Assembly: GCA_903848465.1 (NCBI GenBank) | Contig: CAINGK010000122.1 | Coordinates: forward strand, 1 to 64,000 | Direction of reading: 5' to 3' | Length of the DNA: 64,000 bases | Source: an uncultured Verrucomicrobiota bacterium | Lineage (GTDB): Bacteria > Verrucomicrobiota > Verrucomicrobiia > Verrucomicrobiales > Verrucomicrobiaceae | Part shown: piece after piece, positions 56,539-64,000 of the stretch | Numbering within the stretch: position 1 is the first letter of the stretch | Layout: each line of letters opens with the position of its first letter | The notes under the pieces: model-generated | The model's input: only the letters and a program-made list of their open reading frames with translations | Databases searched by the model: none | What the model was told of the DNA's origin: nothing | Translations under genes and position numbers: made by a program

Positions 56539-58752
56539 CTACAAGTGCATGGGAATCTGCGAGGCTTCCACTGCCAGTGAGGGCGGGATGACACGGCGGA
56601 AATCGTCGAGAGACACCGGCTTGGTGAGGAAGGCGTTCATACCGCATTCACGGCACTCTTCTTTGACTCCGGTAAGGGCATGCCCCGTCATGGCGATGAT
56701 GGCTGGCTGATTCTTGAGCTGGAAGTTGCCCCGAATGCGGCGGGTGGCCTCCACCCCACCCATGACAGGCATCTGCAGATCCATGAAGATGATGTTGTAG
56801 CCGCCCTGGGCGACCATGTTTACGGCCTCCTCCCCGTTGTTAGCGATGTCAATCCGCACGTAGCCGAGCCGCTGGAGCAGCATGGTGGCGATCTTCTGGT
56901 TCAGCGGCTGATCTTCGACGAGTAGGATGTGCGCTGGGTTCTGGCTGGCGAAGTTGTCAGCTTCTGCTTTAGCCGCCTTGGCGATGGCACGGTTGGTGGA
57001 CTGAGAGACCTCCACATCATGCCCGCCAGCAGCGGCACGCGCTGCCCCATGGTTGGAAATGGACGGCGGGGCGGGAGTTTCCAGCACTGAGGGAGAATCA
57101 AACGAAGCCACCATCTGGGGTTGGTAATAAGGCTGCGCCGCAGGTGCGGTGGCCGGGCGGAGAACCGGCATGGGTGCCTGCCCCATGGGAGTTGGGGCGG
57201 GGGCTGGGAAGCCCGGCGGTGCCGCCGCAGTGAGGACAGGCGCGAGAACCACCCGGCGCGGCATACGATAGAGTTCGGCCATGGTGCGCAGAAGTTCGCG
57301 GCGTTTGATCGGTTTGGACTGGCGTGAGTGCCGACTGCCGGCTGGCGGGCTGAAGCGCTCGCGGTCCAGCTTGGCGCTGGTGATGGACATGATGGTGATG
57401 ATGGCAGTGCCGCGCATGGCGGCGGCATTGAGCATGAGCACGGCCTCCTCATGCTGCAGGCCCGTGACATCAAGGATGAAGAGACCCGCCTCCTCGATCA
57501 CCGCATCCAGTTCAGCAAGTGAACGGTCCCGCAGCACTCTCACAGCCATGGACCACTGCATGAGCGATTGGTTCAGCACCTGCAATGTGGTGGGATGCGC
57601 ACTGTACACCGCCACGGGCCGGTTCTTGACCACATCGAGCCAAGCCAGCTCTTCTTCACGTGACTCATCATCAGGGGCAACAACGAGCGGCAGTTCAAAG
57701 AAGAAATCGGACCCCTTCCCTTCCTCGCTCACGACACTGATTTCCCCCTGCATGAGCTTGATCAGCTTCTTGGAGATGGCGAGGCCGAGACCGGTGCCAC
57801 CGTATTTGCGGGTGGTGGAGGTATCGGCTTGATTGAAGGCCTGGAAGAGCTGCCCGATTTTTTCCGGTGCGATGCCGATGCCGGTGTCCCGCACGGAGAA
57901 GTGCAAGAGCGTCCGATCCCCCTGCGGAGTCTGCCGCGAAACCTGGCGGACCAGAATGAGGATCTCGCCCTTTTCCGTGAACTTGATCGCGTTGCCGACG
58001 AGGTTGACGAGGATCTGCTTGATGCGCTGGAAGTCGCCCAGCACTTTGCGCGGCAGGGCGGCGTCGATGTGGACATTGAGTTCGATGTTTTTCTCGGCGG
58101 CCTTGTGGGAGAAGACATCCGTGGTCTCGCTGAGCAGTTTCTCGACGTCCACGGGGAATTTTTCCATGTCCATCTTAGCAGACTCCAGCTTGGAGAAATC
58201 AAGGATGTCGTTGATAACGTGGAGCAACGACTCGCCGCTGGAACGGATCATGCGGATCAGTTCCTCCTGCTCGGGGTCGAGTCCCATTTCAATGAGCAGA
58301 CTGGTGGTGCCAATGATGCCATTCATCGGGGTGCGAATTTCATGGCTCATGTTGGCGAGAAAGCTGCCCTTGGCAGCGGTGGCGGTTTCTGCCTGCCGCT
58401 TGGCACCTTCGTATTCCACAAGGAGGGTGTGCTTGCGCTGGTCTTCCTCCTGCACATGGGTGATCATCGTATTGAACTCCTCCTGTAGGAGGTCCAGATC
58501 ATCAAAGCCCCGGGCGGGGACGCGGACATTGAGATTGCCGGCACGCATGGCGCGAAAAGCGCCAATGAGTGCATGGGTTTTCTGGGTGATGCGCCGACCG
58601 ATGATGTAGAAGCTGAAAACGGCAAGGATGAGACCCGCGCAGGCACCGAGAATGGGCACGGTGAGACGCTGGGCATTGAAGAGATGGCGTAACTGAACCA
58701 GGGGCTGGCGCGCGATGAAGGCCCCCGCCACATATCCACTGCGGGTGTACAA
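56539..58752 (-). CDS. Hybrid sensor histidine kinase, apparently 5'-truncated
   Basis: At least 737 residues. From the N-terminus: the tail of an extracytoplasmic sensor domain ([17 protein letters not shown]), a membrane helix ([23 protein letters not shown]), HAMP, HisKA with [20 protein letters not shown], HATPase with [26 protein letters not shown] and [17 protein letters not shown], a degenerate middle receiver, a Pro/Ala-rich linker and a C-terminal receiver with [22 protein letters not shown] and FLTKPVSL. The track start is a TTG. Codons before it still read as sensor-domain sequence (HHWLISAAP) back to a stop at about 58858, with no ATG and no first membrane helix. The gene seems to have lost its 5' end, so it may be a pseudogene or start at an unusual codon. 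Confidence 0.75.
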   Translation of the reverse strand: MYTRSGYVAGAFIARQPLVQLRHLFNAQRLTVPILGACAGLILAVFSFYIIGRRITQKTHALIGAFRAMRAGNLNVRVPARGFDDLDLLQEEFNTMITHVQEEDQRKHTLLVEYEGAKRQAETATAAKGSFLANMSHEIRTPMNGIIGTTSLLIEMGLDPEQEELIRMIRSSGESLLHVINDILDFSKLESAKMDMEKFPVDVEKLLSETTDVFSHKAAEKNIELNVHIDAALPRKVLGDFQRIKQILVNLVGNAIKFTEKGEILILVRQVSRQTPQGDRTLLHFSVRDTGIGIAPEKIGQLFQAFNQADTSTTRKYGGTGLGLAISKKLIKLMQGEISVVSEEGKGSDFFFELPLVVAPDDESREEELAWLDVVKNRPVAVYSAHPTTLQVLNQSLMQWSMAVRVLRDRSLAELDAVIEEAGLFILDVTGLQHEEAVLMLNAAAMRGTAIITIMSITSAKLDRERFSPPAGSRHSRQSKPIKRRELLRTMAELYRMPRRVVLAPVLTAAAPPGFPAPAPTPMGQAPMPVLRPATAPAAQPYYQPQMVASFDSPSVLETPAPPSISNHGAARAAAGGHDVEVSQSTNRAIAKAAKAEADNFASQNPAHILLVEDQPLNQKIATMLLQRLGYVRIDIANNGEEAVNMVAQGGYNIIFMDLQMPVMGGVEATRRIRGNFQLKNQPAIIAMTGHALTGVKEECRECGMNAFLTKPVSLDDFRRVIPPSLAVEASQIPMHL

Positions 58753-59210
58753 TGGCGCGGCGCTGATGAGCCAGTGATGAGCTTGATGTTTTTCATAGTG
58801 TGTGGTGTGTGTTTGGCTGTTGGTATTGCTTCGAGTTGACCAGCTCTTGTGAATTGCTCAGCCTCGAATTATTAAAATTGTAATATGTTCTGAAATTATA
58901 TTCAACATCTTTTTTCATGTTTTTTACAATTGCCACAAATTAATCAAGGGCCTCCTCCTTTAATTCCTCTCCTTTTTACGTTTGAGAAAAAACTGCCCCT
59001 CACCTCTTGGCGGGCTTTTCAGAAGTTCGGAAATAGCACGCGGCCCCAGTGATTTTTCACTCTTCCCCTGCTTTCTGGCCTTCCCACAAACGCAATTACC
59101 CCCGATGTCGATGTCGGCTTCATCGAGAAATCGGCAGTGCCCTCACTTCATTTCACGATAATTTCCGGTTTAACTAGAATTAATAGAATCGAATTGATCT
59201 CGGCTATTTT
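58753..59210. other. AT-rich gap between the truncated kinase and ept genes
   Basis: The first 105 bases continue the kinase reading frame without a start codon. The rest is clearly AT-rich (for example TTATTAAAATTGTAATATG and TTTTATATTTAATGAAT), unlike the rest of the window. It probably holds the promoter of the ept genes. No gene is visible. The composition change suggests foreign or rearranged DNA. Confidence 0.5.
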
Positions 59211-61028
59211 ATGGATATTTTATATTTAATGAATATTAAGAATCTTTTCTCACCTCCCCTCTTCCCTGGGTTCACTAAAAATTATCGCTCTTGGTGCTCG
59301 GTGTTTTTAGCCCTCATTCTGGTCACCCTGCCCAATCTGGCCGCTTGCTTCGTCCCGTGTTTCACGTGGCTGGGATTTCAATTATGGATTTTGGGCATCA
59401 GCATGATTTTACTGCCGTGTGTTTTCGGCCTGCGTGTTCGTCTCATGCTCTGGCTGGCCGTTCCCGTGGTCCTGCTCGTCCCCGCCTGTCTGGCCTGCCT
59501 GTTCTCGATTCACAGTCTGCCCTCATCCTTCCTGATTCTCGCCGCGCTTGAAACGAATCAAAGTGAACTCGCGGCCTTGCAGGCACCGGTCATTTCTGCC
59601 GGGATAGGCACCGTGGTGCTTCTCATGCTCTATGTGTGGTTTGTCAAAAACCGCATCCCGGCCGCATTGCGGCTGGGTGCGGTAGGCAGGGTGCTGGTCC
59701 TCGCCGCCTTGCTCATCCCTGTCTGCCGTGACTGGACGACAGAGGGCCAGGAGGTAAGCCTGGCCCGCATCAAACAGCGTCTCTGGGCCACCTTCCCTTC
59801 AGCGACTATCTACGGCACTTATGAGGCCTTCGACATCCGTGCCCGTGTTCAAAACCGCAAGGACTTGGCGGAAAACATCACCGTCAGTCAGGAGAAGGAG
59901 TTCCAAGACGAGGCGAACCGCCAGGTACACATGCTGGTCATTGGTGAAAGCGCCAACAAAAGCTGCTTCGGGATCTATGGCTATCAACGCCAGACCACCC
60001 CCCTTCTCGATAATACCCCAGGTTTGATGACCTTCCGTGATGCCTCCTGCACCGCCCCATGCACACTGATCGCCGTGCCTTCCTTGCTCACGGCTTCACC
60101 GCCCGGCAGAGTACTTGAGGCCACACGGCAGGCCAGCATCCTCACCGCATATAAGAAGGCAGGCTTCCGCGTTTACTGGCTCTCCGCGCAAAAAAAACAC
60201 GGCACCTACGACACCCTGACCTCCATCTTTTCTGCAGATGCTGACGAAGACACCTTCGTGAGCGGAAAATTCGACAATCGCGGCATAGGGAGCTACCAGA
60301 CGGCACAGGACACCAGCATGCTGCCCCTGGTGCGTGGCATCCTACAGCGCAACGAGCCCAAAGTGCTCTTCGTGCTCCATACCATGGGCAGTCATGGCCC
60401 CTACCCAGTGCGCTATAATCGTGACTTCGTCCGCTTCCCTGCGGATCCGTTGGAGGCCATGGACGCCTTGTTTCGTATTTCCCTCGGCAATGCCTGTGAT
60501 CCCAAGGATCTGGAACTCGCGCAGAACTCCTACGACAACACCATCTGCGCCACGGATTACCTGCTGGGCAGTCTGATCAACGAACTGAAGAAAGTCCAGG
60601 CTTCCTCCTGGCTCTGCTACGTCTCCGACCACGGTGAAAACTCCTCCACGGCCCGCTTTGGAAAATTCATGCACGGCATGATCAGCCGTCAAATCGTCGA
60701 GGTGCCCATGCTCATGTGGGTCTCCCCCCTCTATGAGCAGTCCCATGCTGGCAAAGTCGCTGGCTTGAAATCCCACCTCAGCACCCCCTTCAGCGCCTCA
60801 TGCACCTTCCACACCCTGCTCGACATGGGCGGCCTCTCCTGCCCGAACTTCAAGCCCGAATACAGCACCGCCTCCCCACGCTTTGCTCCAGGCCCGCGCC
60901 TGGTATGCAACTCCAGTGGCGTGGTCTTTGATTACGACAAACAATTTCTCACTCAGCCCGCTGAAGTCCGCGGAGACCCAGAAGAGACCTCTGATAAGCC
61001 TCAAGATGTTGCGACAGGAGCGCAGTAG
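59211..61028 (+). CDS. Phosphoethanolamine transferase, copy 1 (EptA/CptA type)
   Basis: A 605-residue inner-membrane enzyme with five N-terminal membrane helices (to about residue 180) and a periplasmic sulfatase-fold domain. Motifs: HMLVIGESANKSCFGIYGY for the metal site, the expected nucleophile Thr in CTAPCTLIAVPSLLT, FVLHTMGSHGPYPVRY and CYVSDHGENSSTARFG. It should move phosphoethanolamine from phosphatidylethanolamine onto lipid A, core heptose or another envelope acceptor, a change that often lowers sensitivity to cationic peptides. The following gene is a close paralogue. ATGs at 59211 and 59229 are both possible. The upstream DNA is AT-rich. Confidence 0.87.
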   Translation: MDILYLMNIKNLFSPPLFPGFTKNYRSWCSVFLALILVTLPNLAACFVPCFTWLGFQLWILGISMILLPCVFGLRVRLMLWLAVPVVLLVPACLACLFSIHSLPSSFLILAALETNQSELAALQAPVISAGIGTVVLLMLYVWFVKNRIPAALRLGAVGRVLVLAALLIPVCRDWTTEGQEVSLARIKQRLWATFPSATIYGTYEAFDIRARVQNRKDLAENITVSQEKEFQDEANRQVHMLVIGESANKSCFGIYGYQRQTTPLLDNTPGLMTFRDASCTAPCTLIAVPSLLTASPPGRVLEATRQASILTAYKKAGFRVYWLSAQKKHGTYDTLTSIFSADADEDTFVSGKFDNRGIGSYQTAQDTSMLPLVRGILQRNEPKVLFVLHTMGSHGPYPVRYNRDFVRFPADPLEAMDALFRISLGNACDPKDLELAQNSYDNTICATDYLLGSLINELKKVQASSWLCYVSDHGENSSTARFGKFMHGMISRQIVEVPMLMWVSPLYEQSHAGKVAGLKSHLSTPFSASCTFHTLLDMGGLSCPNFKPEYSTASPRFAPGPRLVCNSSGVVFDYDKQFLTQPAEVRGDPEETSDKPQDVATGAQ

Positions 61029-61061
61029 CCCTCCCTCCTTCAATTCCCCAAAGCAGATGTT

Positions 61062-62843
61062 ATGAAAAAGTGGACCCAAACTGAAATCGCTCAAACCAGC
61101 CACATCTGGTTTTCAATCTTCATTGCCGTCAATCTGATCAACCTGCCAAATCTCATCGCCTGCTTCACCCCCTGCCTGGCCTGGGTCTCGGTCAAGCTTT
61201 GGCTCTACAGCATGGCCCTCACCCTGCTGGCCTGCGTCTTCGGCCTGCGGGTCCGTCTCATGCTCTGGCTGGCAGTTCCTATCGTCTTGCTGGTCCCCGC
61301 CTGCCTAGCCAGCCTGTTCTCGATCCAGAGTCTGCCCACCACCTTCTTGATTCTCGCCCTGCTTGAAACCAACCCGACAGAGCTGTCAGCCTTGCAAGGT
61401 CAGGTGATTCTTGCGGGATTAGGCACACTGATACTGGTCATGTTCTATGTCTGGTTCGTCAAAACACGGGTGCCTGTAAGTTTGCGGCTGGGCACCACTG
61501 GCCGGGTGTTAGTCATCCTATCCCTGCTCTCTCCAGTCAGCTACGATTTGGTAGCGCATGGCCACGTGGTCGGCCTCGCCGGTATCAAACAACGCCTCCT
61601 GTCCACATTCCCATCATCGACTTTCTACAGCGCTTATGAGGCTTTTGATCTTCGAGACCGTGTTCAAAACCGCCGGGATTTGTTGGGAACCCTAGCCGTC
61701 AATCAAGAGCAGTCATTCCAAGATGAGACGAACCGCCAAGTTCACATGCTGGTGATCGGCGAAAGCGCTACCAAAAACTGCTTCGGACTCTATGGCTATG
61801 GCCGCCAAACCACCCCCCTGCTGGAACGCACCCAGGGGCTGCTGACCTTCCGCGATGTGTCCTGCACGGCCCCATGCACGCTGATCGCCGTCCCTTCATT
61901 GCTCACCGCTGCACCTCCAGGCAAATTGCTTGAAGCCACGCAGCAGGCCAGCCTCCTCACCGCCTACAAAAAGGCAGGCTTTCGCGTTTACTGGCTTTCA
62001 ACGCAAAAAAAACACGGCACTTATGACACCCTGACTTCCATCTTTTCTGCCGATGCGGATGAAGACCGCTTCATCAGTGGAAAATTCGACAACGACGGCA
62101 GAGGCGCTTACCAGACCGCCTGGGATGTCAGTTTGCTGCCCTTGGTGACGCGCCTTTTGCAACGCAATGAGTCCAAAGTGCTCTTTGTACTGCATACCAT
62201 CGGCAGTCATGGACCTTATCCTGTGCGCTATCCGCCTGAACTCGCTCGCTTCCCGGCAGACCCACAAGCGGCTATAAACGCTTTGTTTCGTATTTCGCTG
62301 GATGGAAATGGCAGTCCTCAGGAAATGGAACTCGCACAAAACTCCTATGACAACACCATCTGCGCCACGGACTTTCTGCTGGCCAATTTGATCAACGAAC
62401 TGAAGAAAGTAAAAGCCTCCTCTTGGTTCTATTATGTCTCCGACCACGGTGAAAACACCGCCACCGCCCGTTTTGGAAAATACATGCACGGCATTGTCAC
62501 TCGGCAAGTCGTTGAGGTTCCGATGCTCATATGGCTCTCTCCCGCCTACGAGCAGGCGCATGCAAACAAGCTTGCCGCTTTGAAGGCCAACCTCAACACC
62601 CCCTTCAGCGCCTCCTGCACCTTCCACACTTTGCTCGACATGGGCGGCTTATCCTGCCCGGACTTTAAGAAGGAGTGGAGCACGGCCTCCCCGCACTTTT
62701 CACCAGGCCCGCGCATGGTCTGTGACGCCAATGGGAATATCATCGACTACGACAAAAAGTTCCCTCCTCTGCAAGCGGCCAGCAAGGTGACACCACCCAT
62801 GGAAACTACCCGCAGCATAGCCACGGGCGCATCACGCCCCTGA
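61062..62843 (+). CDS. Phosphoethanolamine transferase, copy 2 (EptA/CptA type)
   Basis: A 593-residue paralogue of the preceding gene, starting 33 bases after it. Shared runs include CVFGLRVRLMLWLAVPIVLL, HMLVIGESATKNCFGLYGYG, CTAPCTLIAVPSLLTAAPPG, KKHGTYDTLTSIFSADADED and YVSDHGENTATARFGKYMHG, so the pair arose by tandem duplication. All catalytic motifs are intact in both. Divergence is highest in the first membrane helices and the C-terminal tail, which may reflect different acceptors. Likely cotranscribed with copy 1. Confidence 0.88.
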   Translation: MKKWTQTEIAQTSHIWFSIFIAVNLINLPNLIACFTPCLAWVSVKLWLYSMALTLLACVFGLRVRLMLWLAVPIVLLVPACLASLFSIQSLPTTFLILALLETNPTELSALQGQVILAGLGTLILVMFYVWFVKTRVPVSLRLGTTGRVLVILSLLSPVSYDLVAHGHVVGLAGIKQRLLSTFPSSTFYSAYEAFDLRDRVQNRRDLLGTLAVNQEQSFQDETNRQVHMLVIGESATKNCFGLYGYGRQTTPLLERTQGLLTFRDVSCTAPCTLIAVPSLLTAAPPGKLLEATQQASLLTAYKKAGFRVYWLSTQKKHGTYDTLTSIFSADADEDRFISGKFDNDGRGAYQTAWDVSLLPLVTRLLQRNESKVLFVLHTIGSHGPYPVRYPPELARFPADPQAAINALFRISLDGNGSPQEMELAQNSYDNTICATDFLLANLINELKKVKASSWFYYVSDHGENTATARFGKYMHGIVTRQVVEVPMLIWLSPAYEQAHANKLAALKANLNTPFSASCTFHTLLDMGGLSCPDFKKEWSTASPHFSPGPRMVCDANGNIIDYDKKFPPLQAASKVTPPMETTRSIATGASRP

Positions 62844-62919
62844 TGCCACTTCAGGGCACATTGACAAGGCGTGAGTTCTGCTCGCCAACTCGACACAATC
62901 AGGCACATTCCCGCACCTC

Positions 62920-63357
62920 ATGAACTCATTCATCATGCCAGCGCTCCTGCTGTTCGGACTGTGCGCCGTTGCCAGCGCAGATGCGCCTCCCGGCAACCCC
63001 TCGCTCCCCCCGGCAGTGGTCATTCCGAAGGAAGTTCATGAAATCGCCCCTGAGCAGGTGGAACGCCAGCTCGTGGACCACCCCGACACGCTGATCATCG
63101 ACGTGCGGACCGAAGATGAGCGTCACACCCGGGGCGTCATTCTCAATGCCCTGAACTTCGACTACTTCCACGGTCAGAAGACGCTCGATGCCCTGGCCAA
63201 GCTGGACAAGACCAAGCCCTGCATCGTGTTCTGCGCCATCGGCGGCCGTGCGCAGTTCATCGCTGTGGAAATGCACAAACTCGGCTTTAAAAACATCCTC
63301 CTGCTGAAAGGCGGTTTCAATGCCTGGACTGCCAGCGGTCAGGCCGTGGCCAAATGA
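62920..63357 (+). CDS. Exported rhodanese-like protein
   Basis: A 145-residue protein with a signal peptide (MPALLLFGLCAVASA). The rhodanese fold is visible from about residue 43: LIIDVRTEDERHTRGVILNALNFDYF and the active-site loop VFCAIGGRAQFIAVEMHKLGFKNILLLKGGFNAW, with the Cys in CAIGGR. Rhodaneses move sulfane sulfur or act in thiol redox; the physiological role here is unknown. The 76-base gap after the ept pair allows cotranscription, but no functional link is apparent. Confidence 0.85.
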   Translation: MNSFIMPALLLFGLCAVASADAPPGNPSLPPAVVIPKEVHEIAPEQVERQLVDHPDTLIIDVRTEDERHTRGVILNALNFDYFHGQKTLDALAKLDKTKPCIVFCAIGGRAQFIAVEMHKLGFKNILLLKGGFNAWTASGQAVAK

Positions 63358-63361
63358 TGGC

Positions 63362-64000
63362 CTATCCTCCCTTTTTCATTTCCAGCTTCTCCCCACAGCG
63401 CATCACCCGAAACGGCTGCTCCAAGCGCCCGCAGGCGGTCACAAATTCATCCGGCGTCTCGGTGTTGAATTCGAACATGTCGTAATGGCAGGGCACCACG
63501 AGGCGCGCGCCGCCGACCTTGGCCAGTGCCGCCGCCTCGGTGCCATTGAGGTTTCCCGCCACCCGGCGCTCGGGTTTGTTGCCGTTGATGGGGAGGAGCA
63601 GCAGATCACAAGGATTCTCGCGCACCATCTTCACGATGTCTTCATGCCAGAGGGTGTCGCCGCTGTGGTAGATCGTGAATGGCCCGCACTTCACTAGAAA
63701 GCCTGTGTAGTGGCAGTTGTCATGCTCATCACGCAGCACCTCATTGTGTTTGGCAATGACTCCGCGCAGTTCCCACGCACCTTCGACATACACATCATGA
63801 TCCCCGATGCCGCAGTAGCTCACCGGGGCATCTCCCAGCCGCTTTCCCGCTTCGGGAATGATGGGGTGCGGCAGGTACAACCGGAAGCCCGGATTCGCCT
63901 CCGCCAGGGGGACCAGCGTAGCTCCGTCCAGATGATCGGTATGCACATGGCTAGCGGTCACGCGGCTGATGCCCGTGAGTTGGCGCGGGTCAATGCAGCG
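63362..64000 (-). CDS. Metallo-beta-lactamase-fold hydrolase, cut by the window edge
   Basis: The reading frame continues through the right edge (TGISRV before the track's first residue), so the N-terminus is missing; the track's start at 63961 is only a GTG inside the protein. The metal motif SHVHTDHLDG matches HxHxDH. Further features are FTIYHSGDTLWHEDIV (third ligand Asp), LLLPINGNKPERRVAGNLNG and VVPCHYDMFEFNT. The layout is that of the UlaG-like/Beta-lactamase_2 group of L-ascorbate-6-phosphate lactonase relatives. Substrate unknown. Confidence 0.82.
   Translation of the reverse strand, partial: RCIDPRQLTGISRVTASHVHTDHLDGATLVPLAEANPGFRLYLPHPIIPEAGKRLGDAPVSYCGIGDHDVYVEGAWELRGVIAKHNEVLRDEHDNCHYTGFLVKCGPFTIYHSGDTLWHEDIVKMVRENPCDLLLLPINGNKPERRVAGNLNGTEAAALAKVGGARLVVPCHYDMFEFNTETPDEFVTACGRLEQPFRVMRCGEKLEMKKGG

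Overview
The window looks like a chromosomal segment of a Verrucomicrobiota bacterium, probably Verrucomicrobiaceae (Prosthecobacter-like). The grounds are family content rather than a marker gene: a DUF1549/DUF1553 protein paired with a DUF1501 protein, a 'PVC-type' dehydrogenase ending in a CxxCH cytochrome, an ECF sigma factor beside a Ser/Thr kinase carrying PEGA and formylglycine-enzyme-like domains, DUF5069, Gfo/Idh/MocA plus sugar-isomerase genes, high GC, weak Shine-Dalgarno signals and very many small palindromic repeats. No rRNA, tRNA, CRISPR array or prophage was seen.

Layout. 0.3-7.4 kb: an EboD-like dehydroquinate-synthase homologue, then a NarL-type two-component pair, a decayed receiver-only paralogue, an ABC exporter and a TPR protein. 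8-12 kb (minus): an EboC-like UbiA prenyltransferase, then opcA and zwf (oxidative pentose phosphate entry) with a ParE-type toxin-antitoxin pair between them. 12.3-24.6 kb: ECF sigma/kinase pair, exported MsrB, DUF5069, a second ECF sigma factor, the large PVC dehydrogenase, an L,D-transpeptidase, ilvE and an LsrF-type aldolase/thiolase. 24.8-25.4 kb: what looks like one integron-type gene cassette. 25.6-36.2 kb: DUF3817 protein, RNase HI, a GH63-type glycosidase, ligA, an ABC-2 transporter pair and an orphan secretin. 37-40.6 kb: a compact mlaEFDCA lipid-transport operon (minus). 40.9-43 kb: a sugar oxidoreductase/isomerase pair. 43-44.1 kb: a gene-free stretch with consecutive hairpins. 44.2-50.7 kb: a Sel1-repeat protein, a RAYT (REP-associated tyrosine transposase), a membrane sulfatase-like transferase and a GxxExxY-family protein. 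50.9-58.8 kb: DUF1549/1553 and DUF1501, moaC, a lipoprotein and an apparently 5'-truncated hybrid histidine kinase. 58.8-64 kb: an AT-rich gap, two tandem phosphoethanolamine-transferase paralogues, a rhodanese and an edge-truncated metallo-hydrolase.

The most unusual feature is the density of small mobile DNA: at least four multi-copy repeat families (a ~150-bp element with imperfect terminal repeats; a ~260-bp element with long terminal inverted repeats, one copy carrying a 138-bp insertion; a ~150-bp 'GGCCTACGGAATAC' element found at gene 3' ends; REPIN-like doublets of GGGATCATCTTGATCCC), a RAYT gene next to what reads as an internally deleted derivative of its own 3' region, repeat-derived in-frame inserts inside the PVC dehydrogenase, and the integron-like cassette bracketed by the REPIN palindromes. 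Gene functions are assigned from motifs read by eye; no database search was possible.
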